A DNA stretch of 31,223 nt, from contig JAQGFW010027464.1 of assembly GCA_030463445.1 (NCBI GenBank), forward strand, positions 1 to 31,223. The letters run 5' to 3'. The position numbers were made by a program, and so were the translations under genes. The stretch comes from Euplotes aediculatus. Lineage: Eukaryota; Ciliophora; Spirotrichea; Euplotida; Euplotidae. Under the pieces are notes generated by a model that made no database searches, had not been told where the DNA came from, and saw only the letters and a list, made by a program, of their open reading frames with translations. Positions 7,332 through 15,291 of the stretch are shown here, piece by piece (within the stretch, counting starts at the first letter, position 1; each line of letters begins with the position of its first letter).

Positions 7332-7358
7332 AAAAGCCACGTTTTATGCGTGGCTTTT
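7332..7358 (-). terminator. Rho-independent terminator of the amidohydrolase gene
   Basis: AAAAGCCACG (7332-7341) and CGTGGCTTTT (7349-7358) form a perfect 10-bp stem with a 7-nt loop; on the minus strand the stem is followed by a T-run. It lies 20 bp past the amidohydrolase stop codon and just before the glycosyltransferase gene. A near copy of the stem occurs at 20584-20602. Confidence 0.8.
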
Positions 7359-7377
7359 GACTTATTTTTGAATTTGA

Positions 7378-10300
7378 TTAATCCTGGAACCATTTGAAAC
7401 CGAATATACGACCACCCGATGCACAACGGTTGCAGTCGTTAGAATCGCCCATTTCTAAGACAGTATCACAATGAATATGTTGATTGCGGCGTGGAACTGC
7501 CCTTTGGGTTGGATTTCCACCAGCTTTTTCTGCCAACATTTTTTGGGTTAAGCGTACACGCTCTGTTGCTACATTTTTACGGAGTTGCTCGTCTTTTTCA
7601 ATATCGAAATAAACTGTACCATCCACAATAGTTTTTTCTGGGCGTGCATAAATCGAAAGCGGATTGTTATTCCAAAGTACAACATCGGCATCTTTACCAA
7701 CTTTTATACTTCCCATTCTATTGTCGAGGTGGAGCATTTTGGCAGGATTAAGCGTTACTGTTTTCCACGCTTCTTCTTCGGATAATCCTCCATAAAGCAC
7801 AGTTTTAGCTGCCTCTTGGTTGAGTCTTCTTGCCATTTCGGCATCGTCAGAGTTAATAGCAGTCGTTACACCGATTTTTGTAAGAATTGCGGCATTGTAC
7901 GGAATCGCCTCTTTGACCTCCATTTTATAAGCCCACCAGTCTGCAAAAGACGAAGCACTTACGCCGTGTTCTTTCATTTTATCGGCAACTTTGTAGCCTT
8001 CCAAAATATGTGTAAATGTATTAACCTTGAAGTTAAACTTCTCGGCTACTTTCATCAACATATTAATCTCAGATTGTACATAACTATGGCAAGTGATAAA
8101 ACGTTTGTTATTCAGAATCTCTACCAAAGCATCGAGTTCTAAATCTTTTTTAGGAGGTGTAACACCTGTTTTATTTGCAAGAGTATTATAATTTTTCCAT
8201 TCCTGTTCGTATTCTTTGGCACGCTGAAAAGCATCCATAAATACTTGTTCAACGCCCATTCTGGTATTTGGAAAACGCCCCGAAGGCTGTGCCGCACTCG
8301 ATTGTTTTACGTTTTCGCCCAAGGCAAATTTGATAAAACCATCTGCATTTTTGATTTTCAATTCTTCGGGTGCTTCGCCCCATTTAAACTTCACGAGTGC
8401 CGATTGTCCACCGATACAGTCGGCAGAACCATGAAGCAATTGTGCCGAAGTTGTACCACCTGCCAATTGGCGATAAATATTAGCATCTTCGGAGTTGATA
8501 ACATCCCCTTGACGAACCTCAGAAGAAACCGTCTGAACTTCGTTGATAGAAAACAATGCAACGTGTGAATGTTCGTCAAAAATACCATTTGTAAGGTGTT
8601 TGCCAGTACCATCAATAACTTTTGCACCAGTTACTGAAAGATTCTTGCCAACTTGAGCAATCTTGCCATTCTGAATCAAAACATCAGTATTTTGTACAAT
8701 TCCTTCTTTTTCGTTTGTCCAAACCGTTGCGTTTTTGATAAGCATGGTTTCTTGCGTAGGCTTAGTTTCGCTACCAAATGCTGCAAACGGGAATAACAAT
8801 TTACCTACTTGCGGTACTTTTGGTTTTGTGGTATCAGCTTTTGCGGTTTCGGGTTTGGCCGCTTCTTTGAATGTTGCTACAAACTTAGCGTCAGAGCCAT
8901 TGCCCAAAACACCTTCACCTTTGATGTTTTTGCCATCATAATAAGTGCTGAAACGAGAATCTTGGGTTTCTTTTTTATCTAATTTGGTGCTAATCGTAAA
9001 TAAATCAAGCTGACGAGTAACTTTTGGCGTAAACTTGGTAGAATCGTTTACGATTATCTGATATTCAGGTTTGTCTAATTTGCCCGTAATATTTAGTTTT
9101 AAGCCTGTTTTAGCCCCGATTGTTAAATCATACATTCCACGAATATCTGTTATATTCATATCGTTTATGATGTATCTTTTACCCTGAATCCAGTTTTCGT
9201 AGATTACATTGTCTTTACTGAAAAGATTATCTGATGTAATTATAAAATTGGCTACCATACCCTTTTTAAGGCTACCAACCATGTTTTCTACTTTTAATAA
9301 TTTTGCTGGGGTTGTTGTCAAGGCTTCGAGAGCCTTACTTTCTGAAAGACCGTATTCGATTGCTTTTCTGAGATTAACCCAAAAATCGGCTTTGTTACGA
9401 ATACTCGCCGAAGTCAGTGCAAAGTTGATACCTGCTTTCGACAGAAGACCAGCATTTGCGGGTGCCATTTCCCAACTTTTCATTTCGGTTAGCGTAACTG
9501 AACTCGCATCTATTGGGTCTTCTACATCATACGCAGCAGGAAAATTCAACGGTACAATAAAAGAAGCATTTGTAGCTTTTACTTCGTCAATTCGTTGGTA
9601 TTCATCTCCGCCCGTTTTGATAATATATTGTATGCCAAATTCGTCACCGATTTTATCCCCACGTAAAATTGCTAATTTATCAGTTGCTTCATAAATCTGA
9701 GGAAGCGATAATAATTCATTTAATGCCTCTAACGAAAGGTTTTTTTCTTTCTTGATACCACCTTTTTTATACCAGTCAGCATCATAGTAAGTCTGACGAA
9801 GCAAAGCCACCGAACCCATCATTGAGACAGGGTAAGATTGGGTCGAAGAACCTTTGTTCAAAGAATAATGCGACGAAACTTTACCTTTTAAGATTAATTC
9901 ATGCTCTTTGCCATCGCCAAAAGTAACAAGTGCCGAGCTACCTCTTACGATTCCGTCTGGGTGATGAATCAACGCTGTACCAAAACCTGCTTTACGCATT
10001 TCATCGGCTTTTTTGGCATCAGCCTTGAACTCGGCAGTGGCATCAAACTCTGGTTTTATGGCTTGGTTCCAATCATAAGCACCCACTTTTTTAGAATCAA
10101 ATTGGGCAGCACCACCAAAACCTCTTCCACCTTGTGGACGTTGGATTTCAGGAAGCCCATAGTCAGAGTAAATATCTATCAACGAAGGGTAAATTCTTTT
10201 ACCTTTTAGGTCGAATACTACCGTACCTGCAGGTATTACAAAATCTTTCCCGACGTTTTCGATGATTCCGTTTTTTACATAAATAGTAGCATTCTCTATT

Positions 10301-10473
10301 GTTGTTTGGGCATCTACCACAATTGTAGCATTCTTAAATGCAAATTGTGCTTGACGCTCGTCTGCTACACCATTTTTTTGAAAAGTTACTTGAGAAAATC
10401 CTGCCGAATAAAATATTAGCAGTGTTAATGAAAGAATAGGTTTGATGAAGTTTCGGATGAAGATGTTTTTCAT
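7378..10473 (-). CDS. Secreted/periplasmic tandem amidohydrolase-family protein
   Basis: 1031 residues with an N-terminal signal segment (about 10-27, ...FSQ). Two amidohydrolase-like TIM-barrel units are joined by a beta-rich linker (about 440-560). The first (about 40-440) keeps the fold ('VFDLKGKRIYPSLID') but where HxH metal ligands are expected has IYSDYG (101-106), so it is probably inactive. The second (about 575-965) has DEHSH (633-637), H796, H822 and Asp876/877, consistent with a metal-dependent hydrolase. The end carries HIHC (999-1002) plus C1014 and C1017, a possible extra metal site. The substrate is unknown; imidazolonepropionase-like and prolidase-like relatives act on C-N bonds. 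It is monocistronic, ending at the hairpin 7332-7358. Confidence 0.85.
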   Translation of the reverse strand: MKNIFIRNFIKPILSLTLLIFYSAGFSQVTFQKNGVADERQAQFAFKNATIVVDAQTTIENATIYVKNGIIENVGKDFVIPAGTVVFDLKGKRIYPSLIDIYSDYGLPEIQRPQGGRGFGGAAQFDSKKVGAYDWNQAIKPEFDATAEFKADAKKADEMRKAGFGTALIHHPDGIVRGSSALVTFGDGKEHELILKGKVSSHYSLNKGSSTQSYPVSMMGSVALLRQTYYDADWYKKGGIKKEKNLSLEALNELLSLPQIYEATDKLAILRGDKIGDEFGIQYIIKTGGDEYQRIDEVKATNASFIVPLNFPAAYDVEDPIDASSVTLTEMKSWEMAPANAGLLSKAGINFALTSASIRNKADFWVNLRKAIEYGLSESKALEALTTTPAKLLKVENMVGSLKKGMVANFIITSDNLFSKDNVIYENWIQGKRYIINDMNITDIRGMYDLTIGAKTGLKLNITGKLDKPEYQIIVNDSTKFTPKVTRQLDLFTISTKLDKKETQDSRFSTYYDGKNIKGEGVLGNGSDAKFVATFKEAAKPETAKADTTKPKVPQVGKLLFPFAAFGSETKPTQETMLIKNATVWTNEKEGIVQNTDVLIQNGKIAQVGKNLSVTGAKVIDGTGKHLTNGIFDEHSHVALFSINEVQTVSSEVRQGDVINSEDANIYRQLAGGTTSAQLLHGSADCIGGQSALVKFKWGEAPEELKIKNADGFIKFALGENVKQSSAAQPSGRFPNTRMGVEQVFMDAFQRAKEYEQEWKNYNTLANKTGVTPPKKDLELDALVEILNNKRFITCHSYVQSEINMLMKVAEKFNFKVNTFTHILEGYKVADKMKEHGVSASSFADWWAYKMEVKEAIPYNAAILTKIGVTTAINSDDAEMARRLNQEAAKTVLYGGLSEEEAWKTVTLNPAKMLHLDNRMGSIKVGKDADVVLWNNNPLSIYARPEKTIVDGTVYFDIEKDEQLRKNVATERVRLTQKMLAEKAGGNPTQRAVPRRNQHIHCDTVLEMGDSNDCNRCASGGRIFGFKWFQD

Positions 10474-10564
10474 AGATATGGTTTTAAATTCTATTGTGCG
10501 AATATGGTGATTTTCTGATAAACGTCAAAATAAATGCGACAAAGCCAATTGATTTGGTGTATCT

Positions 10565-10588
10565 AAAACAGGTATTTTTACCTGTTTT
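10565..10588. terminator. Terminator-like hairpin in intergenic region
   Basis: AAAACAGGTA (10565-10574) and TACCTGTTTT (10579-10588) form a perfect 10-bp stem with a TTTT loop, flanked by T-rich sequence on the plus strand and four T's on the minus strand. No annotated gene ends here. Confidence 0.55.
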
Positions 10589-10806
10589 TGTGTTTAGTCA
10601 ATCTCCTAATTTTGAACCTTCAACTTGTTAGCCATAATAACACAGTACGTCTATTTTTTATATGGGATAGTAGCTACTCAAAACTACACAACTATTTTAT
10701 TTAATATAAAAAAAGCAATTGCCATTGAGTGAATCTAAATATGGTCATCTATTGAAAAATCTAAGTCTTTAAAATTTTACATATCACATTTTCATGGTCT
10801 ATTGTT

Positions 10807-10840
10807 ATACCACTTTTTGATTCAGAAAGTGGTATTTTTT
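10807..10840 (+). terminator. Plus-strand terminator or attenuator just before pabB
   Basis: ATACCACTTT (10807-10816) pairs perfectly with AAAGTGGTAT (10826-10835) and is followed at once by a T-run (10835-10840): a textbook intrinsic terminator on the plus strand. It has no upstream plus-strand gene to serve and lies 27-99 bp before the possible pabB starts, so it may terminate a small RNA or attenuate pabB. Confidence 0.65.
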
Positions 10841-10866
10841 GTTTTGAATGAACTTTTTTAAGATTT

Positions 10867-11952
10867 TTGCGTCTTAATTGTATTTACTACGATATTAGAT
10901 TGGCAAGAATTTACGATAAAGATAGAGCTATAAAACTGATGAATTTTTTTGGTGCCGAAGGGCTACCATTTATTTTCATCATTGATTTTGATTGTAAGCA
11001 TTCAATTATACTTCCGTTGAGTGAAATAGACAATACGGAGATTCGATTTAGTACAGAAGAATTTAGTGATAAATGTTCAGAAAAACAAGATTTTGAGCTT
11101 CACAAAGACCCAATTTCGTTCTCGGTTTATAAAAAATCTTTTGATTTTGTTCATCAAAATATCATCAGTGGCAATAGTTTTCTCACAAATCTAACGTGTG
11201 CGACAACTATAGAAACCAATCTGGGCTTAAATCAAATTTATGAGATAAGCCATGCAAAATATCGGCTTTGGCTAAAAGATAAATTTGTTTGTTTTTCGCC
11301 CGAAATATTCGCCAAAATTGATGAAAATGGCAAAATTTCTTCATTCCCGATGAAAGGCACAATAGATGCCACAAATCCAGATGCGGAGTCCATTTTGCTA
11401 AATGACCGCAAAGAACTTTACGAACACACCACCATTGTAGATTTGATACGGAATGATGTGAGTAGGGTTGCAGATAAAGTTTGGGTCGAAAAGTTTAGAT
11501 ATATAGACCGAATCAAGAGGCACGATGGGGGCGAATTATTACAAGTGAGTTCGACCGTTAGTGGATTGTTAGCTAAAAATTGGAAAGAAAATTTAGGCGA
11601 AATCTTCTTTAATATGTTACCTGCTGGTTCGATTACGGGGGCACCCAAAAACAAAACTTTTGAGATTGTCAAGCAGGCCGAAAGAATGATGGGTATCGAA
11701 AATCGAGATTTTTATACTGGAATTTTTGGCGTTTTTGATGGACAGACCGTTGATTCGGGTGTTTTGATTCGATTTATCGAGCAAACAAACAGTGGATTGG
11801 TATTTAAAAGCGGAGGCGGGATTACCTTTGCAAGCGATGCCGAAAAAGAATATAACGAAATGATTCAGAAAATATATGTCCCTACTTTTCGAGACAATCA
11901 AATGTCAAAACCGTCAGCTTCACAATCTCGATTACCACAATCGGCGTATTGA
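10867..11952 (+). CDS. pabB: Aminodeoxychorismate synthase component I (PabB)
   Basis: 361 residues; makes 4-amino-4-deoxychorismate from chorismate and ammonia for folate synthesis. The chorismate-binding domain is clear: 'PMKGTIDA', 'HTTIVDLIRNDVSRVA', 'LLQVSS', 'LPAGSITGAPK' and 'YTGIFGVFDG...SGV.IRF...GGGITF'. This is the short form lacking the long N-terminal half of TrpE. The start is uncertain: TTG at 10867, TTG at 10900, or the first ATG at 10939. As I recall family members, residues equivalent to 'AIKLMNFFGAEGLPFIFIIDF' already lie inside the protein, which favours one of the TTG codons. The last 77 bp overlap pabC in another frame, giving PabB an unusual tail after the normal 'KIYVP' ending. 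Confidence 0.88.
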   Translation: MRLNCIYYDIRLARIYDKDRAIKLMNFFGAEGLPFIFIIDFDCKHSIILPLSEIDNTEIRFSTEEFSDKCSEKQDFELHKDPISFSVYKKSFDFVHQNIISGNSFLTNLTCATTIETNLGLNQIYEISHAKYRLWLKDKFVCFSPEIFAKIDENGKISSFPMKGTIDATNPDAESILLNDRKELYEHTTIVDLIRNDVSRVADKVWVEKFRYIDRIKRHDGGELLQVSSTVSGLLAKNWKENLGEIFFNMLPAGSITGAPKNKTFEIVKQAERMMGIENRDFYTGIFGVFDGQTVDSGVLIRFIEQTNSGLVFKSGGGITFASDAEKEYNEMIQKIYVPTFRDNQMSKPSASQSRLPQSAY

Positions 11953-12490
11953 ACATTCGCTAAAAGAATTATTTGGGATTTCGACAACTTTCGATTTGAG
12001 TACCAAAATCTTGATTCCCAAAACTATCAATCATGGGCTTTATCGTTGTAAGGTAAGTTATACGCATGAAATCGAAAAAATTGATTTTTTTGAATACGAA
12101 CTAAAACACCCGACCAAAATCAAAATCATTGAAAATACGTCGGTTAATTATAGTTTTAAATACGAAAATCGAGAAATGTTTAGTCAATTATTAAAACAAA
12201 ATATAGGTTTTGATGATGTGATAATTTCACAAAATGGCTTCTTGACCGATGCAGCGTTCTCTAATTTAGCACTTTGGAATGGTGCTTATTGGGCAACTCC
12301 AAAAACGTATCTGCTGAAAGGGACTAAGAGAGGGCATTTGATTGATAATCAACAACTTGTGCAAGAAGAAGTTACGGTTAAGAGCCTATCGAAATATTCT
12401 CAAATCGCTTTTATAAACGCCATGCGAGACCTCGAGACTCATTATTTTTTTAAATTGGTTAATGAATCTGAAATCGAACTATGGAGATAG
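11876..12490 (+). CDS. pabC: Aminodeoxychorismate lyase-like class IV aminotransferase (PabC)
   Basis: 204 residues, a short fold-type IV PLP enzyme. The start at 11876 is supported by the family's usual opening LFETIK...LHNLDYHNRR. K95, in 'SFKYENRE', is the probable PLP-binding lysine, and 'DDVIISQNGFLTDAAFSNLAL' and 'LLKGTKRGHL' match cofactor and substrate segments. It would convert aminodeoxychorismate to p-aminobenzoate and pyruvate, the step after PabB, and is translated from inside the end of pabB (77-bp overlap). Branched-chain or D-amino acid aminotransferase is possible by fold but unlikely given the gene pair. Its stop codon overlaps a 27-codon mini-ORF. Confidence 0.85.
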   Translation: MSLLFETIKCQNRQLHNLDYHNRRIEHSLKELFGISTTFDLSTKILIPKTINHGLYRCKVSYTHEIEKIDFFEYELKHPTKIKIIENTSVNYSFKYENREMFSQLLKQNIGFDDVIISQNGFLTDAAFSNLALWNGAYWATPKTYLLKGTKRGHLIDNQQLVQEEVTVKSLSKYSQIAFINAMRDLETHYFFKLVNESEIELWR

Positions 12491-12564
12491 ACAGAAAAAC
12501 GTGGATAAAATTCTACAACGAACGTTGGCTTTGGCATGATATTGGTTTTGAAATTAGAAGATAA
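12481..12564 (+). CDS. Candidate 27-residue microprotein overlapping the pabC end
   Basis: ATG at 12481 lies within the last codons of pabC and the frame runs to TAA at 12562. The product, 27 residues, is rich in Trp, Tyr, Phe, Arg and Lys (DRKTWIKFYNERWLWHDIGF). Start inside the upstream gene's end suggests translational coupling. No homologue is recognised and the length is short enough for chance, so confidence is low. Confidence 0.35.
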   Translation: MEIDRKTWIKFYNERWLWHDIGFEIRR

Positions 12565-12581
12565 ACTTTAATTTTTTCACC

Positions 12582-12911
12582 ATGAACCTCAAGAAAACCC
12601 TTATTGCAGTTATAGCGATGTTTTGGATGTTAGAGACGGCATCGGCAGGCACAAATATTGCAAAACCCGAAATCAAGTATAATAGTAAGCGTTTTGCAGT
12701 TAAATTTGATGCAAACGATGTCAAGTTGCTCGAAGTCGAAATCAGAGATTCTTTCGATAATCTTCTTTATAGCACTAAGTACTACGATGTTACAAATTTT
12801 GAAAAAACATATAATATCAGCCAATTATCAAAAGGCAAATACTTTATAACTGTAAAGGCAGATGGTAAAATCTACCGTGATGTTATCAAAGTCAAAAGAT
12901 TGAGATTCTGA
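12582..12911 (+). CDS. Small secreted beta-sandwich protein (DUF3244/Por-tail-like)
   Basis: 109 residues with a clear signal peptide (MNLKKTLIAVIAMF...ETASA, cleavage near residue 22). The mature ~87 residues are a run of alternating hydrophobic strands ('KRFAVKFDANDVKLLEVEIRD', 'LLYSTKYYDV', 'GKYFITVKADGKIYRDVIKV') like the single Ig-type sandwich of DUF3244 proteins and type IX secretion C-terminal domains. Here the fold is the whole protein, not a tail. The closing pattern 'L..GKYFITV....' is shared with Por-type sorting domains. The function is unknown; periplasmic or surface location is expected. It may be read from the pabBC transcript, as the gap after pabC is only about 90 bp. Confidence 0.65.
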   Translation: MNLKKTLIAVIAMFWMLETASAGTNIAKPEIKYNSKRFAVKFDANDVKLLEVEIRDSFDNLLYSTKYYDVTNFEKTYNISQLSKGKYFITVKADGKIYRDVIKVKRLRF

Positions 12912-12932
12912 TATTTTATCCAGATATTTTTG

Positions 12933-12980
12933 AGAACTTTCCAAAATAGCCAACTTGGTTAATTGGAAAGTTCTTTTTTT
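12933..12980 (+). terminator. Rho-independent terminator after the small secreted protein gene
   Basis: AGAACTTTCCAA (12933-12944) pairs perfectly with TTGGAAAGTTCT (12963-12974), followed by seven T's. It closes the pabB-pabC-secreted-protein run and separates it from the EamA gene. Confidence 0.8.
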
Positions 12981-13014
12981 ATACCCTATTTTGTACACCA
13001 CTAAACAATCAAAT

Positions 13015-13917
13015 ATGAAAAGCACTATATCAAAGGTCTGGGCAGCGTTGGTATTTCTTTATATTGTCTGGGGGACAACCTACCTCGGTATTCAGTATTT
13101 GGTTGGTAATATTCCGCCTATTTTTGCTTCGGGCATCCGTAATTTTTTGGCTGGATTGATTTTATTTTTAATTGCGATTTTTACAACCAAATTTGAGTTT
13201 CCAGATATAAAAACATGGATTTGGTCTGGATTAGCAGGAATCCTGATGCTGAGTGCCGGCAATGGTTTTCTTACTGTAGCCATCCAGTGGGTGCCGTCGG
13301 GTTATGCGTCGCTTTTTCCGGCAATCATACCTGTCTGGATTGTGGTTTTACAATGGTTTTTCGATAAAAAATCGCCTTCATATCGAGTACTTTTGGGGTG
13401 TTTGGCAGGTATAATTGGCGTAGGGCTATTGGTCAATCTCAGTAGTTTTGCTCTAAAAGGATACGAACAATTCTTTGTAAAAGGGGTTATTTTTTTGATA
13501 ATTGCGACATTGAGTTGGAGCTTTGGTGTGATAGTAGCAATCAAGAAAATTACATCGCCCAACGTAGTAGTAGTGGCGAGTGTCCAGATGATTGTGGGTG
13601 GTGCTATCTCATTGATAACCAGCGGCTTAATGGGTGAGTTCTCTATGGTTGAACCATCCAAATTTACACCACAATTACTCATGGCATTTGCATATTTGTT
13701 GTTTGTGGCAGCGATTTCGGGGTATTTAGTTTTCAATTGGGTTTCGAGAAAAGCATCGCCTACCTTGGTTGCTACTTACAATTACGTCAATCCATTAGTA
13801 GCCATAAGCCTTGGCGTTTTCTTAAATAATGAATCCGTAAACCTTCAATTTCTTTTTGCAGCTATTGCAATTATTCTGGCTGTAATTTTGATAACGACAG
13901 ATAAAAATAAAGGGTAA
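13015..13917 (+). CDS. EamA/DMT-superfamily transporter
   Basis: 300 residues from the ATG at 13015; an in-frame TTG at 12955 would lie inside the terminator and is rejected. About ten transmembrane helices arranged as two EamA repeats; the first opens with 'ALVFLYIVWGTTYLGIQYLVG', and the second, from about residue 150, contains 'LSWSFGVIVAIKK'. Family members export amino acids or other small metabolites by drug/metabolite antiport; the substrate cannot be read from the sequence. It is a single gene with a hairpin at its stop codon and convergent to hisD. The pattern of Gly/Pro and the length are normal. Confidence 0.88.
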   Translation: MKSTISKVWAALVFLYIVWGTTYLGIQYLVGNIPPIFASGIRNFLAGLILFLIAIFTTKFEFPDIKTWIWSGLAGILMLSAGNGFLTVAIQWVPSGYASLFPAIIPVWIVVLQWFFDKKSPSYRVLLGCLAGIIGVGLLVNLSSFALKGYEQFFVKGVIFLIIATLSWSFGVIVAIKKITSPNVVVVASVQMIVGGAISLITSGLMGEFSMVEPSKFTPQLLMAFAYLLFVAAISGYLVFNWVSRKASPTLVATYNYVNPLVAISLGVFLNNESVNLQFLFAAIAIILAVILITTDKNKG

Positions 13918-13934
13918 GCCGTAAAACTTACCCT
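13911..13934. terminator. Hairpin between EamA gene and hisD
   Basis: AGGGTAAG (13911-13918) pairs with CTTACCCT (13927-13934) across an 8-nt loop; the EamA stop codon lies within the stem. Located between convergent genes, it is likely a bidirectional terminator, though without a clear T-run. Confidence 0.5.
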
Positions 13935-13960
13935 CGTAAATATCAGAAAATGCCTACATT

Positions 13961-15238
13961 TTATACTTCATTCAAAATACTTTCGAGCCTAATACTAACA
14001 GCTCGTTTGTGAGCATCGAGAGATTCGGCTTCAGCCATTACCTCGACCGTTTTTCCGATATGTTGGATACCAACTTTTGAGATATGTTGGTACGTGATTT
14101 TCTTAACAAAACTATCAACCGAAACTCCACTGTATGCTTTTGCATAGCCATTAGTTGGCAATGTATGATTTGTGCCAGAGGCGTAATCTCCACATGATTC
14201 GGGGGTGTAATTACCCAAAAATACCGAACCCGCATTGATGATTTTTTCGGAAACATTTTCAAAATCTTCTACCGAAAGTATCAAATGTTCGGGAGCATAG
14301 GTATTTATCATTTCGATACATTCTTCTTGGCTTTCAAGTAAGACAATCCGAGAGTTTTCGATTGCTTTTTCTGCAATTTCCTTTCTTGGAAGCCTATTTA
14401 ATTGACCAGAAACGGCTAAATTAACAGCCGAAACTAATTTTTTTGAGGTTGTAACAAGTAATGTTTGGCTGTCAATCCCATGTTCGGCTTGCGAAAGCAA
14501 ATCTGCTGCAATAAACGACGGAACTGCACTATCATCTGCCATGATGGCAACTTCCGAAGGTCCCGCAGGCATATCAATCGCCACACCTTCTTTGCTCAAC
14601 AATTGTTTGGCGGCTGTAACATACTGATTGCCAGGGCCGAAAATCTTGTAAACTTGCGGAATCGTCTCTGTCCCATAAGCCATTGCCGCAATGGCTTGGG
14701 CTCCACCGATTCGGAATATTTTAGTAACACCAACTAATTTTGCAGCATAATAAATAGCTGGATGGTTGGATGGCGAGCATAATATAACCTCTTGACTACC
14801 AGCGATTTGTGCAGGAATTCCCAACATCAAAACCGTTGAGAATAAAGGTGCGGTGCCGCCAGGTATATAAAAACCTACTTTCTGGATTGCAACGCTTTTT
14901 CGCCAACAACGAACACCGCTCATGGTTTCTACGACTGTAGGTTCTTGCAGTTGTCCCTTATGAAAAGTAAAAATATTATTATAGGCGGTTTTTATAGCAG
15001 TTTTTAATTCGTCAGATAATTGATTTTCGGCTTCGTCAATTTCTGATTGAGGCACACCAAAACTGTCAATGTTTAGCTTATCAAATTTTAAAGCATATTC
15101 TTTTAATGCTTTATCGCCATTTGATTTTACATTTTCGAGAATCGGTAATACCGCTTTTTCAATTTCGGCAATTTCTTGGGTAGGTCTTGCCAAAATTGAT
15201 TTCCATTCGGATTTATTTGGAAAACTGATAATTTGCAT
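13961..15238 (-). CDS. hisD: Histidinol dehydrogenase
   Basis: 425 residues, full length. Catalyses the last two steps of histidine synthesis, L-histidinol to L-histidine with two NAD+. By position, the zinc ligands match E. coli HisD with a constant offset of nine: Q250 and H253 ('LLSQAEHGIDSQ'), D351 ('CGDYASGTNHTLPT') and H410 ('LDAHKRAVS'). The signature 'GPGNQYVTAAKQLL...DMPAGPSEVAI' (about 201-232) is intact. It follows hisG by 53 bp on the same strand, so the two are one operon. The usual next genes in Bacteroidota, hisC and hisB, are not here: the operon ends against a convergent transporter gene. Confidence 0.96.
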   Translation of the reverse strand: MQIISFPNKSEWKSILARPTQEIAEIEKAVLPILENVKSNGDKALKEYALKFDKLNIDSFGVPQSEIDEAENQLSDELKTAIKTAYNNIFTFHKGQLQEPTVVETMSGVRCWRKSVAIQKVGFYIPGGTAPLFSTVLMLGIPAQIAGSQEVILCSPSNHPAIYYAAKLVGVTKIFRIGGAQAIAAMAYGTETIPQVYKIFGPGNQYVTAAKQLLSKEGVAIDMPAGPSEVAIMADDSAVPSFIAADLLSQAEHGIDSQTLLVTTSKKLVSAVNLAVSGQLNRLPRKEIAEKAIENSRIVLLESQEECIEMINTYAPEHLILSVEDFENVSEKIINAGSVFLGNYTPESCGDYASGTNHTLPTNGYAKAYSGVSVDSFVKKITYQHISKVGIQHIGKTVEVMAEAESLDAHKRAVSIRLESILNEV

Positions 15239-15291
15239 TCAAAATTAATTTTAATGAACGATACAAACAACTTACAAAGCCATTCTACAAA

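Larger units (their letters stand above)
10474..10866. other. Gene-free divergent interval with two terminator-like hairpins
   Basis: 393 bp between the amidohydrolase (minus) and pabB (plus). No ORF longer than about 15 codons with a credible start was found on either strand. It contains two perfect hairpins with T-runs (10565-10588 and 10807-10840) although no protein gene ends here, which leaves room for a small RNA or for leader attenuation of pabB. No clear TAnnTTTG promoter was seen. Confidence 0.6.

Noticed and set aside
9209-9694. 161-codon plus-strand open frame
   Set aside because: Lies wholly inside the minus-strand amidohydrolase gene, has no domain features, and is explained by that gene's codon bias.
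10726-10740. 15-base match TTGAGTGAATCTAAA shared with the region upstream of precursor 1 (minus strand, about 3340-3355)
   Set aside because: A match of this length between AT-rich intergenic sequences in a 31-kb window is near chance expectation, and no peptide gene follows at 10740.
10613-10806. Short peptide genes in the pabB upstream interval
   Set aside because: The longest frames with an ATG are about 15 codons and lack ribosome-binding sites or leader-like features.
13302-13736. 144-codon minus-strand open frame
   Set aside because: Antisense to the EamA transporter; composition mirrors its hydrophobic codons, and it has no independent start signals.
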